From Bythopirellula polymerisocia (GTDB taxonomy: Bacteria; Planctomycetota; Planctomycetia; Pirellulales; Lacipirellulaceae), in contig NZ_SJPS01000002.1 in the NCBI RefSeq assembly GCF_007860015.1, positions 620,898 through 684,897 of the forward strand: DNA of 64,000 nucleotides. Reading direction: 5' to 3'. Both the position numbers and the translations under genes were made by a program. Positions 38,143-48,242 of the stretch are shown piece after piece (the stretch's first letter is position 1; every line of letters starts with the position of its first letter). The notes below the pieces were generated by a model. It saw only the letters and a program-made list of their open reading frames with translations, searched no databases and was not told the DNA's origin.

Positions 38143-38919
38143 ATGCCAGAATCAACAGAATTGCTTGTAACCTGTGAACTTGCAGCTCGCCGGGGCGCGG
38201 AAGAACTCATCCGCTGGCGTTCGCGATTCACGACACGTGAAAAATCAGCTCACGACCTGGTCACTGATTCCGACCTAGCCTCACAGAAGGCGATTCACGA
38301 GGTAATAAGCTCGGCATTTCCTGAGCATGGTTTCCTGGGGGAAGAAAGCCCTGATCCAACTCAGCTCGAAGAGCCCTACTGCTGGGTGGTCGACCCTCTG
38401 GACGGCACGACCAACTACGTCCATGGATTTCCCTGTTACTGTGTTTCGGTGGCCGTGGCGGAAGCCGGCCGGGTAGTTGCTGGCGTAGTTTTTGATCCAA
38501 TTGCCAACAACTGCTTCAAGGCAGCATTGGGACAAGGAAGTTGGCTCAATGGAGAACCGATCCGGATCAGCCGTGAAACCGATTTGAGCCGGGCCTTGGT
38601 GGCGGTGAGTTTTCCGCCGGAAATACACCCTGACTCACCGGACATTCAAGCTTTCTTGCGCATCAGTCCTGCCTGTCAAGCGGTGCGTCGGACCGGGTCT
38701 GCTGCGCTCAACCTTTCCTATGTGGCTTGCGGTTGGTTAGACGCCCACTGGGCAGCGGCGATCCATAGTTGGGACTCTGCAGCCGGCGTACTGTTGGTGG
38801 CCGAGGCAGGCGGGGTTGTTGGTTCTTTTGCTGGAAATGAATATCAACTTGCCCAGGGGGACTATTGCGTGGCTAGTTCACCTGAGTTGTTTGATCAAGT
38901 ACAAGCTCTCTTGAAGTAA
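38143..38919 (+). CDS. Inositol monophosphatase family protein (SuhB type)
   Basis: A 258-residue magnesium-dependent phosphatase. Lithium-sensitive phosphatase motifs are present: the GEES segment (HGFLGEESPDP), VVDPLDGTTNYVHG with its metal-binding Asp residues, and HSWDSAAGVLLVAEAGG at the C-terminus. The family hydrolyses inositol-1-phosphate, and some members act on histidinol phosphate or fructose bisphosphate. The ATG at 38143 has AGGAAG ten bases upstream; an upstream frame to 38113 has no such site. It is a single-gene unit. Confidence 0.92.
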   Translation: MPESTELLVTCELAARRGAEELIRWRSRFTTREKSAHDLVTDSDLASQKAIHEVISSAFPEHGFLGEESPDPTQLEEPYCWVVDPLDGTTNYVHGFPCYCVSVAVAEAGRVVAGVVFDPIANNCFKAALGQGSWLNGEPIRISRETDLSRALVAVSFPPEIHPDSPDIQAFLRISPACQAVRRTGSAALNLSYVACGWLDAHWAAAIHSWDSAAGVLLVAEAGGVVGSFAGNEYQLAQGDYCVASSPELFDQVQALLK

Positions 38920-38961
38920 AGGAACGGCAATACCGGAGGATTTCGCCTTCGGCTCACCTTC

Positions 38962-39525
38962 TTAATAGCCGCGATTGGGTTCTGTAAAAAACGAGTCCGG
39001 AATGGATCGTTCAACGATCCGTCCTAAGTCGTTTTGTGTGCGAAGTTGACCCACGGTGTGCCAGGCAGAAACGTCTGACAATTCGGGCATAATCTCCGCG
39101 ATCTGGCTCACCAACATGTCGGCGAGTCGTTTGACCGAACGATCGTGCGTCGATTCTTGAATAGCTTTCGCCGTCTTCATCACACGAAGCATATTTGCCC
39201 GCCGCGTGACAGGTTCAGAAAGAGGTCCTTCATTGTCTACCAACAGGTCGACCAACGGGACCTCCAAGACTTTTTGCCACCGCAGCAAATCTGATATCCT
39301 TAGATCGGTGTGGGGGTTCTCCTGCTCGCGAATCTCGTTGACGCCAATGTCCATTTTGCGTGAAAGGGCCCGAGTCGTCGCACCTTGCTGAGCGCAGACT
39401 TCCTGGATGCGATGATAAGTGATCGGTGCTTGAGCAGGCTGAGCAGAATGATCAGCTTTAGGATTCGTTCGAGGGACTGGGACTTCGAAACCGTTGTTAT
39501 CGTAATTGTATTCGACGGTACTCAT
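38962..39525 (-). CDS. HTH (XRE-like) domain protein
   Basis: A 187-residue protein. Residues about 35-95 form a helix-turn-helix of the XRE/Cro type: EVCAQQGATTRALSRKMDIG followed by VNEIREQENPHTDLRISDLL and the helix RWQKVLEVPLVDLLVD. The rest is helical (RRANMLRVMKTAKAIQES, RLADMLVSQIAEIMPELSD). The N-terminus is low-complexity. This suggests a transcription regulator, but no operator is visible. The ATG at 39525 is used; an upstream frame adds 14 residues with no features. It converges with suhB. Confidence 0.65.
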   Translation of the reverse strand: MSTVEYNYDNNGFEVPVPRTNPKADHSAQPAQAPITYHRIQEVCAQQGATTRALSRKMDIGVNEIREQENPHTDLRISDLLRWQKVLEVPLVDLLVDNEGPLSEPVTRRANMLRVMKTAKAIQESTHDRSVKRLADMLVSQIAEIMPELSDVSAWHTVGQLRTQNDLGRIVERSIPDSFFTEPNRGY

Positions 39526-40063
39526 TTTGGGCGCACTCCTCCACGAGACTAGAAACCAAGTCTCCATGAATTATCGTGCTAGGGGCATACTGCCTATCGA
39601 CGGCAGAGAAACCTGCCGAGCATAGAGCCTCTAGCACTATTTTTGTTCCGGAAAATAGCTGGTTACATCTTCAATGTAGAAAAAGGCGCAACAAATAGCC
39701 GTCATTGCTTTTAAGTTGCGAAATGTAGGAAACTCACCAACCAACCAGCCGAGAGAGGTTTTGCCCGCGGTGAATGCCTATATTGAAAAGCCGCTTCTGT
39801 ATCTCCAAGTTATACGTCAGGTGCCACGAAGCGATTTTCCACTGACAGATTGCATCGTATCCTGGTCGCGTTGCAAGGTCAAGAGTCTACGAATGCATTG
39901 AACTCAAACCATGGCAGCAATCAAGAAAGTACCATGAACAGCCTCTATTTGGGCTGGATGCTTCGATAGCTTTCATGGACATCTAGGCGAAAAATCAATC
40001 AGGCGCTTCTTTGAGTTTGTCGAATGCAAGCTTGAACAAATACTTGAGCCAACACCCATCACG
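39526..40063. other. Noncoding region
   Basis: About 540 bases with no gene that I can support. Short frames (for example plus-strand 39716-39901) lack family features and ribosome sites. It contains the upstream region of the HTH gene. Confidence 0.45.
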
Positions 40064-40696
40064 TCAAGGAAGCATTGGTAGTGAAGAAAATCCCGAAGGA
40101 ATGCCTGCAAGACAATCAGCAAGCGGCAAGCCAGTCGCTCCGGCGCATGGAGTCGGCCGAACTTGGTCTGTGGTTTGGTGCCGACGACGAGGCACTAGGG
40201 GTTTTTCCAAATGAAGCCAACTAAATCCAACGACCTGCCGATGGGCACGCTCCATGGTGTTCTGCAAGGCTCGCACAGCGCTGAATCGCCTGGATCCGTG
40301 TGAGTCGAGGCCTGACTGGGTCTGTGCTTCACTCGCGTTCACGAGTCGGGGATTTCCTTGCTCGTCTAGCAATAAGTTCCTAAGTTCCAATGAGCTTATT
40401 GGCGAAACCCCATCATGCAGGACGACCATTTCGAGGGAGAGCCGATTGCGGACCAAATCCAACACGGCTGCTAGACCACTACGGAAGGGTTGCCTGAGTA
40501 CCTTGACCTGAGGAAATCTGCAAGCGAGCTCGCACGCTGTCTCAAAGGTGTCGTCGGTCGAGCCATCATCGACGATCACTAGATCAAGACTCAGTTTAGC
40601 ATGAACCGAAAATTCAAGTATCTTGTGCACTGACGAACGAATCACCCGCTCGCAATTATGCATCGGCAAGACGACCGTGAGTTGCTCTTTCAACAT
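40064..40696 (-). CDS. Short GT2-type glycosyltransferase-like protein
   Basis: A 210-residue protein. Its N-terminal half has the GT-A nucleotide-sugar-binding fold of family 2: LTVVLPMHNCERVI, LDLVIVDDGSTDDTFETAC, VKVLRQPFRSGLAAVLDL. After about residue 115 the match ends. The expected DxD stretch is replaced by VVLHDGVSP, and the acceptor domain is missing. The remainder (PRRRHQTTDQVRPTPCAGA) is Pro/Arg-rich. It may be a truncated or specialised planctomycete variant rather than an active transferase. ATG 40696 is chosen over an earlier start. Confidence 0.6.
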   Translation of the reverse strand: MLKEQLTVVLPMHNCERVIRSSVHKILEFSVHAKLSLDLVIVDDGSTDDTFETACELACRFPQVKVLRQPFRSGLAAVLDLVRNRLSLEMVVLHDGVSPISSLELRNLLLDEQGNPRLVNASEAQTQSGLDSHGSRRFSAVRALQNTMERAHRQVVGFSWLHLEKPLVPRRRHQTTDQVRPTPCAGATGLPLADCLAGIPSGFSSLPMLP

Positions 40697-40980
40697 GCTG
40701 ACTCCTGTCTGAGGGTCAATCAAAGGACAGTGCCCGACGAAATCGAACGCTGCTCAATATTGAGATTCACTATCGGAAGCATCGACTCACTTTCCCACTG
40801 ACCTGGAGGATTTGGCAATACCCACCGATTGATTCAATCTTACCCACGCTGACGATCTTAGCGATTAACCCACGAGACTAGACGGACCTGTATTCAACGC
40901 CAACTGCAAAGAGTAAGCTAACGATTGGCCCCGATGCGGGCTCAGATAATCAACAGGATCGATGCTATCTCTCCATTGCC

Positions 40981-41376
40981 ATGCCTAAAGAAACACGAAC
41001 AGTTCCCGATTTCGCCCAGGGCAATGGCCTTTTACCCGCCATTGCTCAGGATGCAGAAAGTGGACAGCTACTCATGCTTGGCTATATGAATCAAGAAGCG
41101 TGGGACCAAACGCTTGCCACCGGCCAAGCGGTCTACTACAGCCGTAGCAGGAAAAGGCTTTGGCACAAAGGTGAAGAAAGCGGGAATTTCCAAATCGTAA
41201 AAGCGATCTACTTGGACTGTGACGCGGATACAATCTTGTTGAAAGTCGAACAGATCGGTGGGGCTGCCTGCCACGAAGGTTACCCCAGCTGTTTTTTCCG
41301 CAAATGGAACGGCTCCGAATTCGTCCTGGAGGGCGAACGTGTTTTCGACCCCAGTCAAGTCTATGACAAACCTTAA
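40981..41376 (+). CDS. hisI: Phosphoribosyl-AMP cyclohydrolase
   Basis: Opens the adenine ring of phosphoribosyl-AMP in histidine synthesis. 131 residues, single-domain form without the HisE pyrophosphohydrolase part. Signature motifs: [29 protein letters not shown], the metal-binding [13 protein letters not shown] and [12 protein letters not shown]. No other his gene is in the window. The RidA gene follows after 17 bases, probably in the same transcript. Confidence 0.95.
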   Translation: MPKETRTVPDFAQGNGLLPAIAQDAESGQLLMLGYMNQEAWDQTLATGQAVYYSRSRKRLWHKGEESGNFQIVKAIYLDCDADTILLKVEQIGGAACHEGYPSCFFRKWNGSEFVLEGERVFDPSQVYDKP

Positions 41377-41393
41377 TTGAGAGAAGCAATACC

Positions 41394-41861
41394 GTGAGTG
41401 CAGACGCCCGCTTGGAAGCCTTGAAAGTCGAATTACCCCCAGCCCCCAAAGCTATGGGACTCTATCGACCCATTGTCGAAGTCGACAATCTCCTCTATCT
41501 GTCAGGACATGGCCCCCTGAAACCGGATGGCAAACTGACCTGTGGTATCGTCGGGCAAGATTTGGATCTCGCCGCCGCACAACTGGCCGCTCGACTAACT
41601 GGCTTGGCTGTCTTGGCTTCGCTGCAAGCCCACTGTGGCAGCCTCGACCGCATCAAGCGACTGGTTAAGACTTTTGGGCTGGTGCGCTGCACACCAGATT
41701 TTGTCGATCAACCTGCAGTGCTCAACGGGTTTAGTGAATTGATGAGAGATGTTTTTGGCGAGGAGGCTGGCATCGCTGCCCGAAGTGCCGTTGGAGCGGC
41801 CTCCCTCCCCGCGGGGATGGCGGTGGAAATCGAAGCTATCTTCGAACTCAAAATTGATTGA
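41394..41861 (+). CDS. RidA (YjgF/YER057c/UK114) family protein
   Basis: A 155-residue RidA-type protein: VEVDNLLYLSGHGPLKPDG near the N-terminus and AARSAVGAASLPAGMAVEIEAIFEL at the end, including the Arg and Glu residues that bind the imine substrate's carboxylate in RidA. Classical RidA hydrolyses 2-iminobutyrate or 2-aminoacrylate. This subgroup is a little longer than the 130-residue archetype, so the substrate may differ. The start is GTG at 41394, with a GAGAAG site upstream. It follows hisI. Confidence 0.88.
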   Translation: MSADARLEALKVELPPAPKAMGLYRPIVEVDNLLYLSGHGPLKPDGKLTCGIVGQDLDLAAAQLAARLTGLAVLASLQAHCGSLDRIKRLVKTFGLVRCTPDFVDQPAVLNGFSELMRDVFGEEAGIAARSAVGAASLPAGMAVEIEAIFELKID

Positions 41862-41872
41862 GAAACTACTCC

Positions 41873-43231
41873 CTACCACTTGCGTGGATCAGTACGTGCA
41901 ATGATGTCGCTGACGCCGGTTTGATTGAAACCTTTGTAGCCGTCATTGCGTTCCAGAATCTCTAAGTGGGAACCAATGGCCCCCTCGCGGCGGAATTGTT
42001 CAGCATCCTGGGGAGAAATCTGGCCAGCAGAAAGGGCGACGTCGATCCGCACTGAGTCGACTTTCCAAATTTCTCCCGTAGTGAAGGCCTGACGCAAATG
42101 AGGGAAATCGGTAAAAGGAGCCATTGTATTGACTCCAGCGTCGGCAAGCTGCTGACGTGCCCGATCGAAATCGAACTGACATTCGAGATGATGCATCCCC
42201 GCTGAGAGAAACGCCTCGCCGTGGAGTTGGCACCAGAGTCCAACCGTGCCCAACTCAGGCCGCAAGGGCAAGCCGAGGTGGGCAAAATCGCCAGTGATTT
42301 CCTCGGGCGACATATCGACGTCGGCGAATACGACGAATCCCGCCCCAGATTGCTCTAGAACCTGCGCTCCCCAGCCCGCTTCGATACCAGCGTAAAATCT
42401 TTCGCGGCAATGAAAGCCCAATAACTCGAGCATCTCTACCAAGTGGTGAAAGCAAGCACGACTTGAACGGTAAGTGTGATGGTCGTGGTTTGCCCAGCCA
42501 AGCCCCAACTTCTGCTGGCGGTCGAACTGAACCTGTGCTGCGTGGTTACGGCTTTGCCAATAACGTCGCTCAGCTGCAAAAAATAACGCGCAAGCCCGAT
42601 CAATGCCAATCTCGGCGACTGCATCTTCAATCAGTTTCTTGGTATAAGCGTAACCCGCCTCGGCGTCGGCGAAGTGGCGTTTACGTTCGCAGAATACGGC
42701 AAGATGTTCGCGAGCTGCAGCGATGTCAGCATCAGTTTCACTGGAAAAACCAAAACCGCTCCACCCGTGTCGCTCAACAGCCACAAGCAGCGTATCGTTG
42801 TCCTCTGAAACAAGCAGAGTACGATGAGCGCTCCCCGCTTTGCCTCGGGGTTTCGCAGCAAGGACCGGATAGCAAGCCGCAAAGTCGTCAACACTTTCCA
42901 CTTTCACATGAAGACTGGCTGATCCGCTCTCAGTGAGCTTAACCACCGGGAATATGCCTTCCGGGTGTTTCCAGGTATTTTGCCCCGAATCGATGAACCC
43001 CGTTTCAACGAGACTGTTGGGCAAATCGCTAAACCAATCGACGGGAACCACGAACGCATCCACCCAATCCCCTATTCGATTTCCCGTTTCGTCGCGGAGT
43101 CTTTCGGAGAGGCGGGCAATGTCCGTGTTCGCGGTCACGAATTTTTCTAGAAGCTGCGAGACCAAACGGGATGCGGATGGTTGGCGTTCCCAGGTAAAAG
43201 CGGTCAGTGCGTCGATCGTATCGTTGGCCAT
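41873..43231 (-). CDS. Uncharacterised VOC/dioxygenase-like protein next to lysine-degradation genes
   Basis: A 452-residue cytoplasmic protein of no family I can name. The second half has a pattern like two-domain VOC dioxygenases: NHDHHTYRSSR, then LLGFHCRERFYAGIEAGWG, SAGMHHLECQFDF and, near the end, GSHLEILERNDGYKGFNQTG. That last segment resembles the C-terminal iron-ligand region of 4-hydroxyphenylpyruvate dioxygenase. It is transcribed divergently from the dehydrogenase and aldehyde dehydrogenase genes over a shared 207-base promoter region. A role in lysine or 2-aminoadipate breakdown is an inference. ATG 43231 has a GAGG site. Confidence 0.6.
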   Translation of the reverse strand: MANDTIDALTAFTWERQPSASRLVSQLLEKFVTANTDIARLSERLRDETGNRIGDWVDAFVVPVDWFSDLPNSLVETGFIDSGQNTWKHPEGIFPVVKLTESGSASLHVKVESVDDFAACYPVLAAKPRGKAGSAHRTLLVSEDNDTLLVAVERHGWSGFGFSSETDADIAAAREHLAVFCERKRHFADAEAGYAYTKKLIEDAVAEIGIDRACALFFAAERRYWQSRNHAAQVQFDRQQKLGLGWANHDHHTYRSSRACFHHLVEMLELLGFHCRERFYAGIEAGWGAQVLEQSGAGFVVFADVDMSPEEITGDFAHLGLPLRPELGTVGLWCQLHGEAFLSAGMHHLECQFDFDRARQQLADAGVNTMAPFTDFPHLRQAFTTGEIWKVDSVRIDVALSAGQISPQDAEQFRREGAIGSHLEILERNDGYKGFNQTGVSDIIARTDPRKW

Positions 43232-43438
43232 AACTCCCTCTCTTGACAATTCAGACTTTATTGGATTTCCCTGCTTTCCAGTGGACCAAAAGATTGACTT
43301 TGAGACAATTGAAACTTGTGCGCAGCAAGTTCACGTAATAGCGCAACTCGACTGTCCTTATCATCCACCCATCTGCTATTCTCACTGTCAAGCCAACCCA
43401 TCAACCATTTTAACACTACCTTTCCAGAGAAGAATAGA

Positions 43439-44563
43439 ATGAAGCATCGCGTATTATTGCTGGGTGCAGGGAAAATCGGCCGGATGATCGCTCGGTTCTT
43501 GGTCGACTCAGGTGACTACGAAGTTACCGTCGGCGACGCAAACGCGGCTGCACTCCAGCGGATTGCTGACCGAGTTAAGGTCACAACCTTGCAGATTGAC
43601 GCCTCGGACAGCAAGCAACTCACGGCTTCTATGCAGAACTGCGATTCTGTGATCTCGGCGCTGAGCTTTGCCTTCAATCCACGAGTGGCTCAAGTCGCCT
43701 TGGAGACTGGCACAAGCTATTTCGACCTGACCGAGGACGTCTCCACAACGCAGGCTGTGCGACATATCGCTTCACAAGCTGCCCAGCGGCAAATCTTCAT
43801 GCCGCAATGCGGGTTGGCACCTGGATTCATCTCGATAGTTGCTAATCATCTTACGCATTCCTTCGACCAGATTGATTCGGTCCGGATGCGAGTGGGGGCC
43901 TTGCCACAGTTTCCCACAGGGGCGCTGAAGTACAACCTCACCTGGTCGACCGATGGTTTGATCAACGAATACTGCAATCCATGTGAAGCGATCCACGAGA
44001 ATCAACGCATCGACGTCTTGCCTTTGGAAGGATTGGAACATTTTTCACTCGATGGCGTCCGCTATGAGGCCTTCAATACCAGCGGCGGTTTGGGAACCTT
44101 GTGTGAAACACTCGACGGCAAGGTACGGCAACTCAACTACAAAACGATCCGATACATCGGCCATCAAGAGCATATGCTGCTGCTGGTCAACGAACTCCGC
44201 CTCAACGAACGCCGCGAGATTCTCAAGGACATCTTGGAAAATGCGGTGCCGATTACGTATCAAGACGTGGTGGTAACCTTCTGCACTGTCACCGGCATGC
44301 GCCGCGGACAACTGGTGCAGATCACTGATGCTCGCAAGATTTATCATGAAAAAATTCAAGAGGAAAACTGGAGCGCAATCCAAATCACTACCGCCGCGGG
44401 CATCTGTACGGTCCTTGACATGCATGCTAAGGGCGAACTGCCAGCGAGTGGCTTCGTACGGCAAGAGCAAGTCGACTTTGAACGCTTCATCACGAATCGC
44501 TTCGGGCAGTATTACGACTCTCTCACCGCTACTCGCTTCAGCACCACGGAACATGACGAGTAA
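43439..44563 (+). CDS. Saccharopine dehydrogenase-like / lysine 6-dehydrogenase-type oxidoreductase
   Basis: A 374-residue NAD(P)-dependent enzyme. The Rossmann motif VLLLGAGKIGRMIARFL is at the start. The typical saccharopine-dehydrogenase segment FDLTEDVSTTQAVRHI follows, then MPQCGLAPGFISIVANHL and, in the second half, NTSGGLGTLCETL. Saccharopine dehydrogenases and lysine 6-dehydrogenases share this fold, and both lead to 2-aminoadipate semialdehyde. No lysine-ketoglutarate reductase lies nearby, which favours a direct lysine dehydrogenase. The aldehyde dehydrogenase for the product follows 68 bases downstream. Start ATG 43439, with a GAGAAG site. Confidence 0.85.
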   Translation: MKHRVLLLGAGKIGRMIARFLVDSGDYEVTVGDANAAALQRIADRVKVTTLQIDASDSKQLTASMQNCDSVISALSFAFNPRVAQVALETGTSYFDLTEDVSTTQAVRHIASQAAQRQIFMPQCGLAPGFISIVANHLTHSFDQIDSVRMRVGALPQFPTGALKYNLTWSTDGLINEYCNPCEAIHENQRIDVLPLEGLEHFSLDGVRYEAFNTSGGLGTLCETLDGKVRQLNYKTIRYIGHQEHMLLLVNELRLNERREILKDILENAVPITYQDVVVTFCTVTGMRRGQLVQITDARKIYHEKIQEENWSAIQITTAAGICTVLDMHAKGELPASGFVRQEQVDFERFITNRFGQYYDSLTATRFSTTEHDE

Positions 44564-44631
44564 TCGCTCAATCTGATCCAAGGCCCTAGCCGCGACTCAA
44601 CGAGTCGCTGGTCCCCAACTGGAACTTAAGA

Positions 44632-46170
<1,539 letters not shown>

Positions 46171-46305
46171 ACACTCGCGAATAACTTTCGAATAGCCGCC
46201 GACATAACTTTCGGCAGGAAATTCAAACCGAACGTGTTCGCATCGGGATATTCTTGGCTACAATAATCGCTCAACTTGTCTGCAACGTCTATAGGAGACC
46301 TCCTT

Positions 46306-47220
46306 ATGCAACGTCGAGATTTTCTGACAACCACGGGGGTAGTAGGTGCGAGCCTAGTGTCAGGAGCAGCCACTGTATTTGCCCAACCTGCTTCGCCCAA
46401 GCATCATTTCAACCTGAAATTTGCACCACACTTTGGCATGTTCGAGTCGTTGGCTGGCCCCGACTTGCTGGACCAACTACGCTTCGCCTCCGAACAAGGA
46501 TTTACTGCCTGGGAAGACAACAGCATGCCTAGTCGACCTGTCGGTGTGCAGGAGAAAATAGGCCAGACCATGGCTGACCTCGGCATGACCATGGGAGTAT
46601 TCGTTGCCAATAAAGTTTCATGGGAGAAACCAGATCTCTCCAGCGGCAGCCAAGAAAGCCGCGATAGTTTTCTCAAAAGTATTCGCGAGTCTGTCGACGT
46701 CGCGAAGCGCGTCAATGCAAAGTGGATGACGGTTGTGCCTGGACACGTTGACAACAAATTGCAACTGGATTTTCAAACAGCCAACGTGATAGAGTGTTTA
46801 CGGCAAGCTGCAGGAATACTTGAACTACACAACCTAGTGATGGTACTAGAACCCTTGAACTGGTGGGCCAACCATGCAGGGCAGTTCCTACAACACACGC
46901 CTCAGGCCTACTTAATCTGCAAAGCGGTCAACAGCCCCTCGTGCAAGATCCTCTTTGACATCTACCATCAACAAATCTCCGAAGGGAATCTGATCCACAA
47001 CATCGACAGGGCCTGGGACGAGATCGCCTATTTCCAAATTGGAGACAACCCCGGGCGCAAAGAACCTGGCACCGGGGAGATTAATTACCGCAACGTTTTC
47101 CACCACATCTACAAAAAAGGATTTGAGGGAGTCTGTGGTATGGAACACGGCAACTCGCAAGAGGGTGCCGCTGGCGAGCAGGCGGTGATCGATGCGTATG
47201 TCGCGGCGAATGATTTTTGA
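46306..47220 (+). CDS. Tat-exported TIM-barrel sugar isomerase-like protein (hydroxypyruvate isomerase family)
   Basis: About 304 residues. It starts MQRRDFLTTTGVVGASLVSG, a twin-arginine-type signal with RRDF, common in planctomycetes. The rest is an AP-endonuclease-2/sugar isomerase TIM barrel: FAPHFGMFESLAG, WEDNSMPSR, VLEPLNWWANH, ILFDIYHQQ, FQIGDNPGRKEPGTGEINY. The metal ligands Glu, Asp and His of the hydroxypyruvate isomerase group are present in these segments. The substrate is not known. AGGAG lies upstream of ATG 46306. It follows the ALDH7 gene after 135 bases, perhaps as a separate unit. Confidence 0.85.
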   Translation: MQRRDFLTTTGVVGASLVSGAATVFAQPASPKHHFNLKFAPHFGMFESLAGPDLLDQLRFASEQGFTAWEDNSMPSRPVGVQEKIGQTMADLGMTMGVFVANKVSWEKPDLSSGSQESRDSFLKSIRESVDVAKRVNAKWMTVVPGHVDNKLQLDFQTANVIECLRQAAGILELHNLVMVLEPLNWWANHAGQFLQHTPQAYLICKAVNSPSCKILFDIYHQQISEGNLIHNIDRAWDEIAYFQIGDNPGRKEPGTGEINYRNVFHHIYKKGFEGVCGMEHGNSQEGAAGEQAVIDAYVAANDF

Positions 47221-47266
47221 TAGCGATTCCTACGAATCTAAGATTCGCAGTCTAAGAACGTATACC

Positions 47267-48220
47267 TCATCCAACGCCCGCCAGTTTCGCTGTTGCTTCA
47301 AAATCTCGAATCGCGCTGGTTGCCCCTAAACCCGTCACACAACACGCCCCGGATGCTGCAGCGAGCCGTCCGGCATCTGCAACACTCATGCCTCGCAAGA
47401 TCCCTGTCAGCAATCCTCCCAGGAAGCTGTCGCCCGCTCCCGTGGTATCGACTACAGGTCCAGGCGGAGTAATCGGTGAAACTTCTGTGAATTCATCAGC
47501 ACGTGGACTCAGCAGGGCGCCCTGTTCCCCGAGCTTCACGCCTAGAAGCCCCTTCGCTCCAGCGGAGCGGTATGTCTGCAGGATTTTCTGTGGATCGCTT
47601 TGGCGAGTCTGATGCTTGGCCTCCTTAAGACTGGGAATATACACATCGAGAAAAGGCAAGCAGGCTGAAAGTGGTTCCATTGTGCCACCATCTCCTGCCG
47701 CATCAAGAGCCGTGATGCATCCAACCCCCTGAATAGCTTTCAGCACCTCTGGCAAGTCTTCCTGAAGGTTCGGCAAAAGCGAATAGTACCCCAGCAGCAT
47801 CGCTCGACTACGGGCGAAGAAATCAAGCTTTGAGAGGAAGACACTCTTTTTGAGTTGCTTTGGTGCGCCAACGGCGTGCAAGAAGCTGCGTTCTCCTTGG
47901 GGATCGATCAGCACGGCCGTTGTGCTTGTGGGCTCCGATGGGTGGGTGAGAAGTTGTGATGTATCAATACCTTCCGACGCATAGCGAGTGCGAATGACCT
48001 CGGCCCACTCGTCGTTGCCGACATAAGTCAAGGCTGCTGTCCGCATACCCATTCTGGCGAGTGTTGTCCCGGCATTGGAGACAATTCCACCCGTGGTGAG
48101 AAGGAGTGGCTCGGTACGCACCAACTGCCCGCCGCCAATTGGAGTCTCCAAGGGCACTGGACGTACAAGCACATCCACAACACAGGAACCACAGACGATG
48201 GCATCGAATATCTTATTCAC
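47267..48220 (-). CDS. PfkB-family carbohydrate kinase
   Basis: A 317-residue ribokinase-fold sugar kinase: VCGSCVVDVLVRPVPLE at the N-terminus, GGIVSNAGTTLARMG for the substrate lid, and the PfkB signature VDTTGAGDSFLGGLLTG with its catalytic Asp near residue 253. The sugar substrate is not deducible. The start is GTG at 48220. It lies 23 bases after the stop of the sigma54 activator on the same strand, so the two may share a transcript. It ends close to the TIM-barrel gene (convergent). Confidence 0.88.
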   Translation of the reverse strand: MNKIFDAIVCGSCVVDVLVRPVPLETPIGGGQLVRTEPLLLTTGGIVSNAGTTLARMGMRTAALTYVGNDEWAEVIRTRYASEGIDTSQLLTHPSEPTSTTAVLIDPQGERSFLHAVGAPKQLKKSVFLSKLDFFARSRAMLLGYYSLLPNLQEDLPEVLKAIQGVGCITALDAAGDGGTMEPLSACLPFLDVYIPSLKEAKHQTRQSDPQKILQTYRSAGAKGLLGVKLGEQGALLSPRADEFTEVSPITPPGPVVDTTGAGDSFLGGLLTGILRGMSVADAGRLAAASGACCVTGLGATSAIRDFEATAKLAGVG

Positions 48221-48242
48221 GGCACCATTTCATGAAGAGTGC

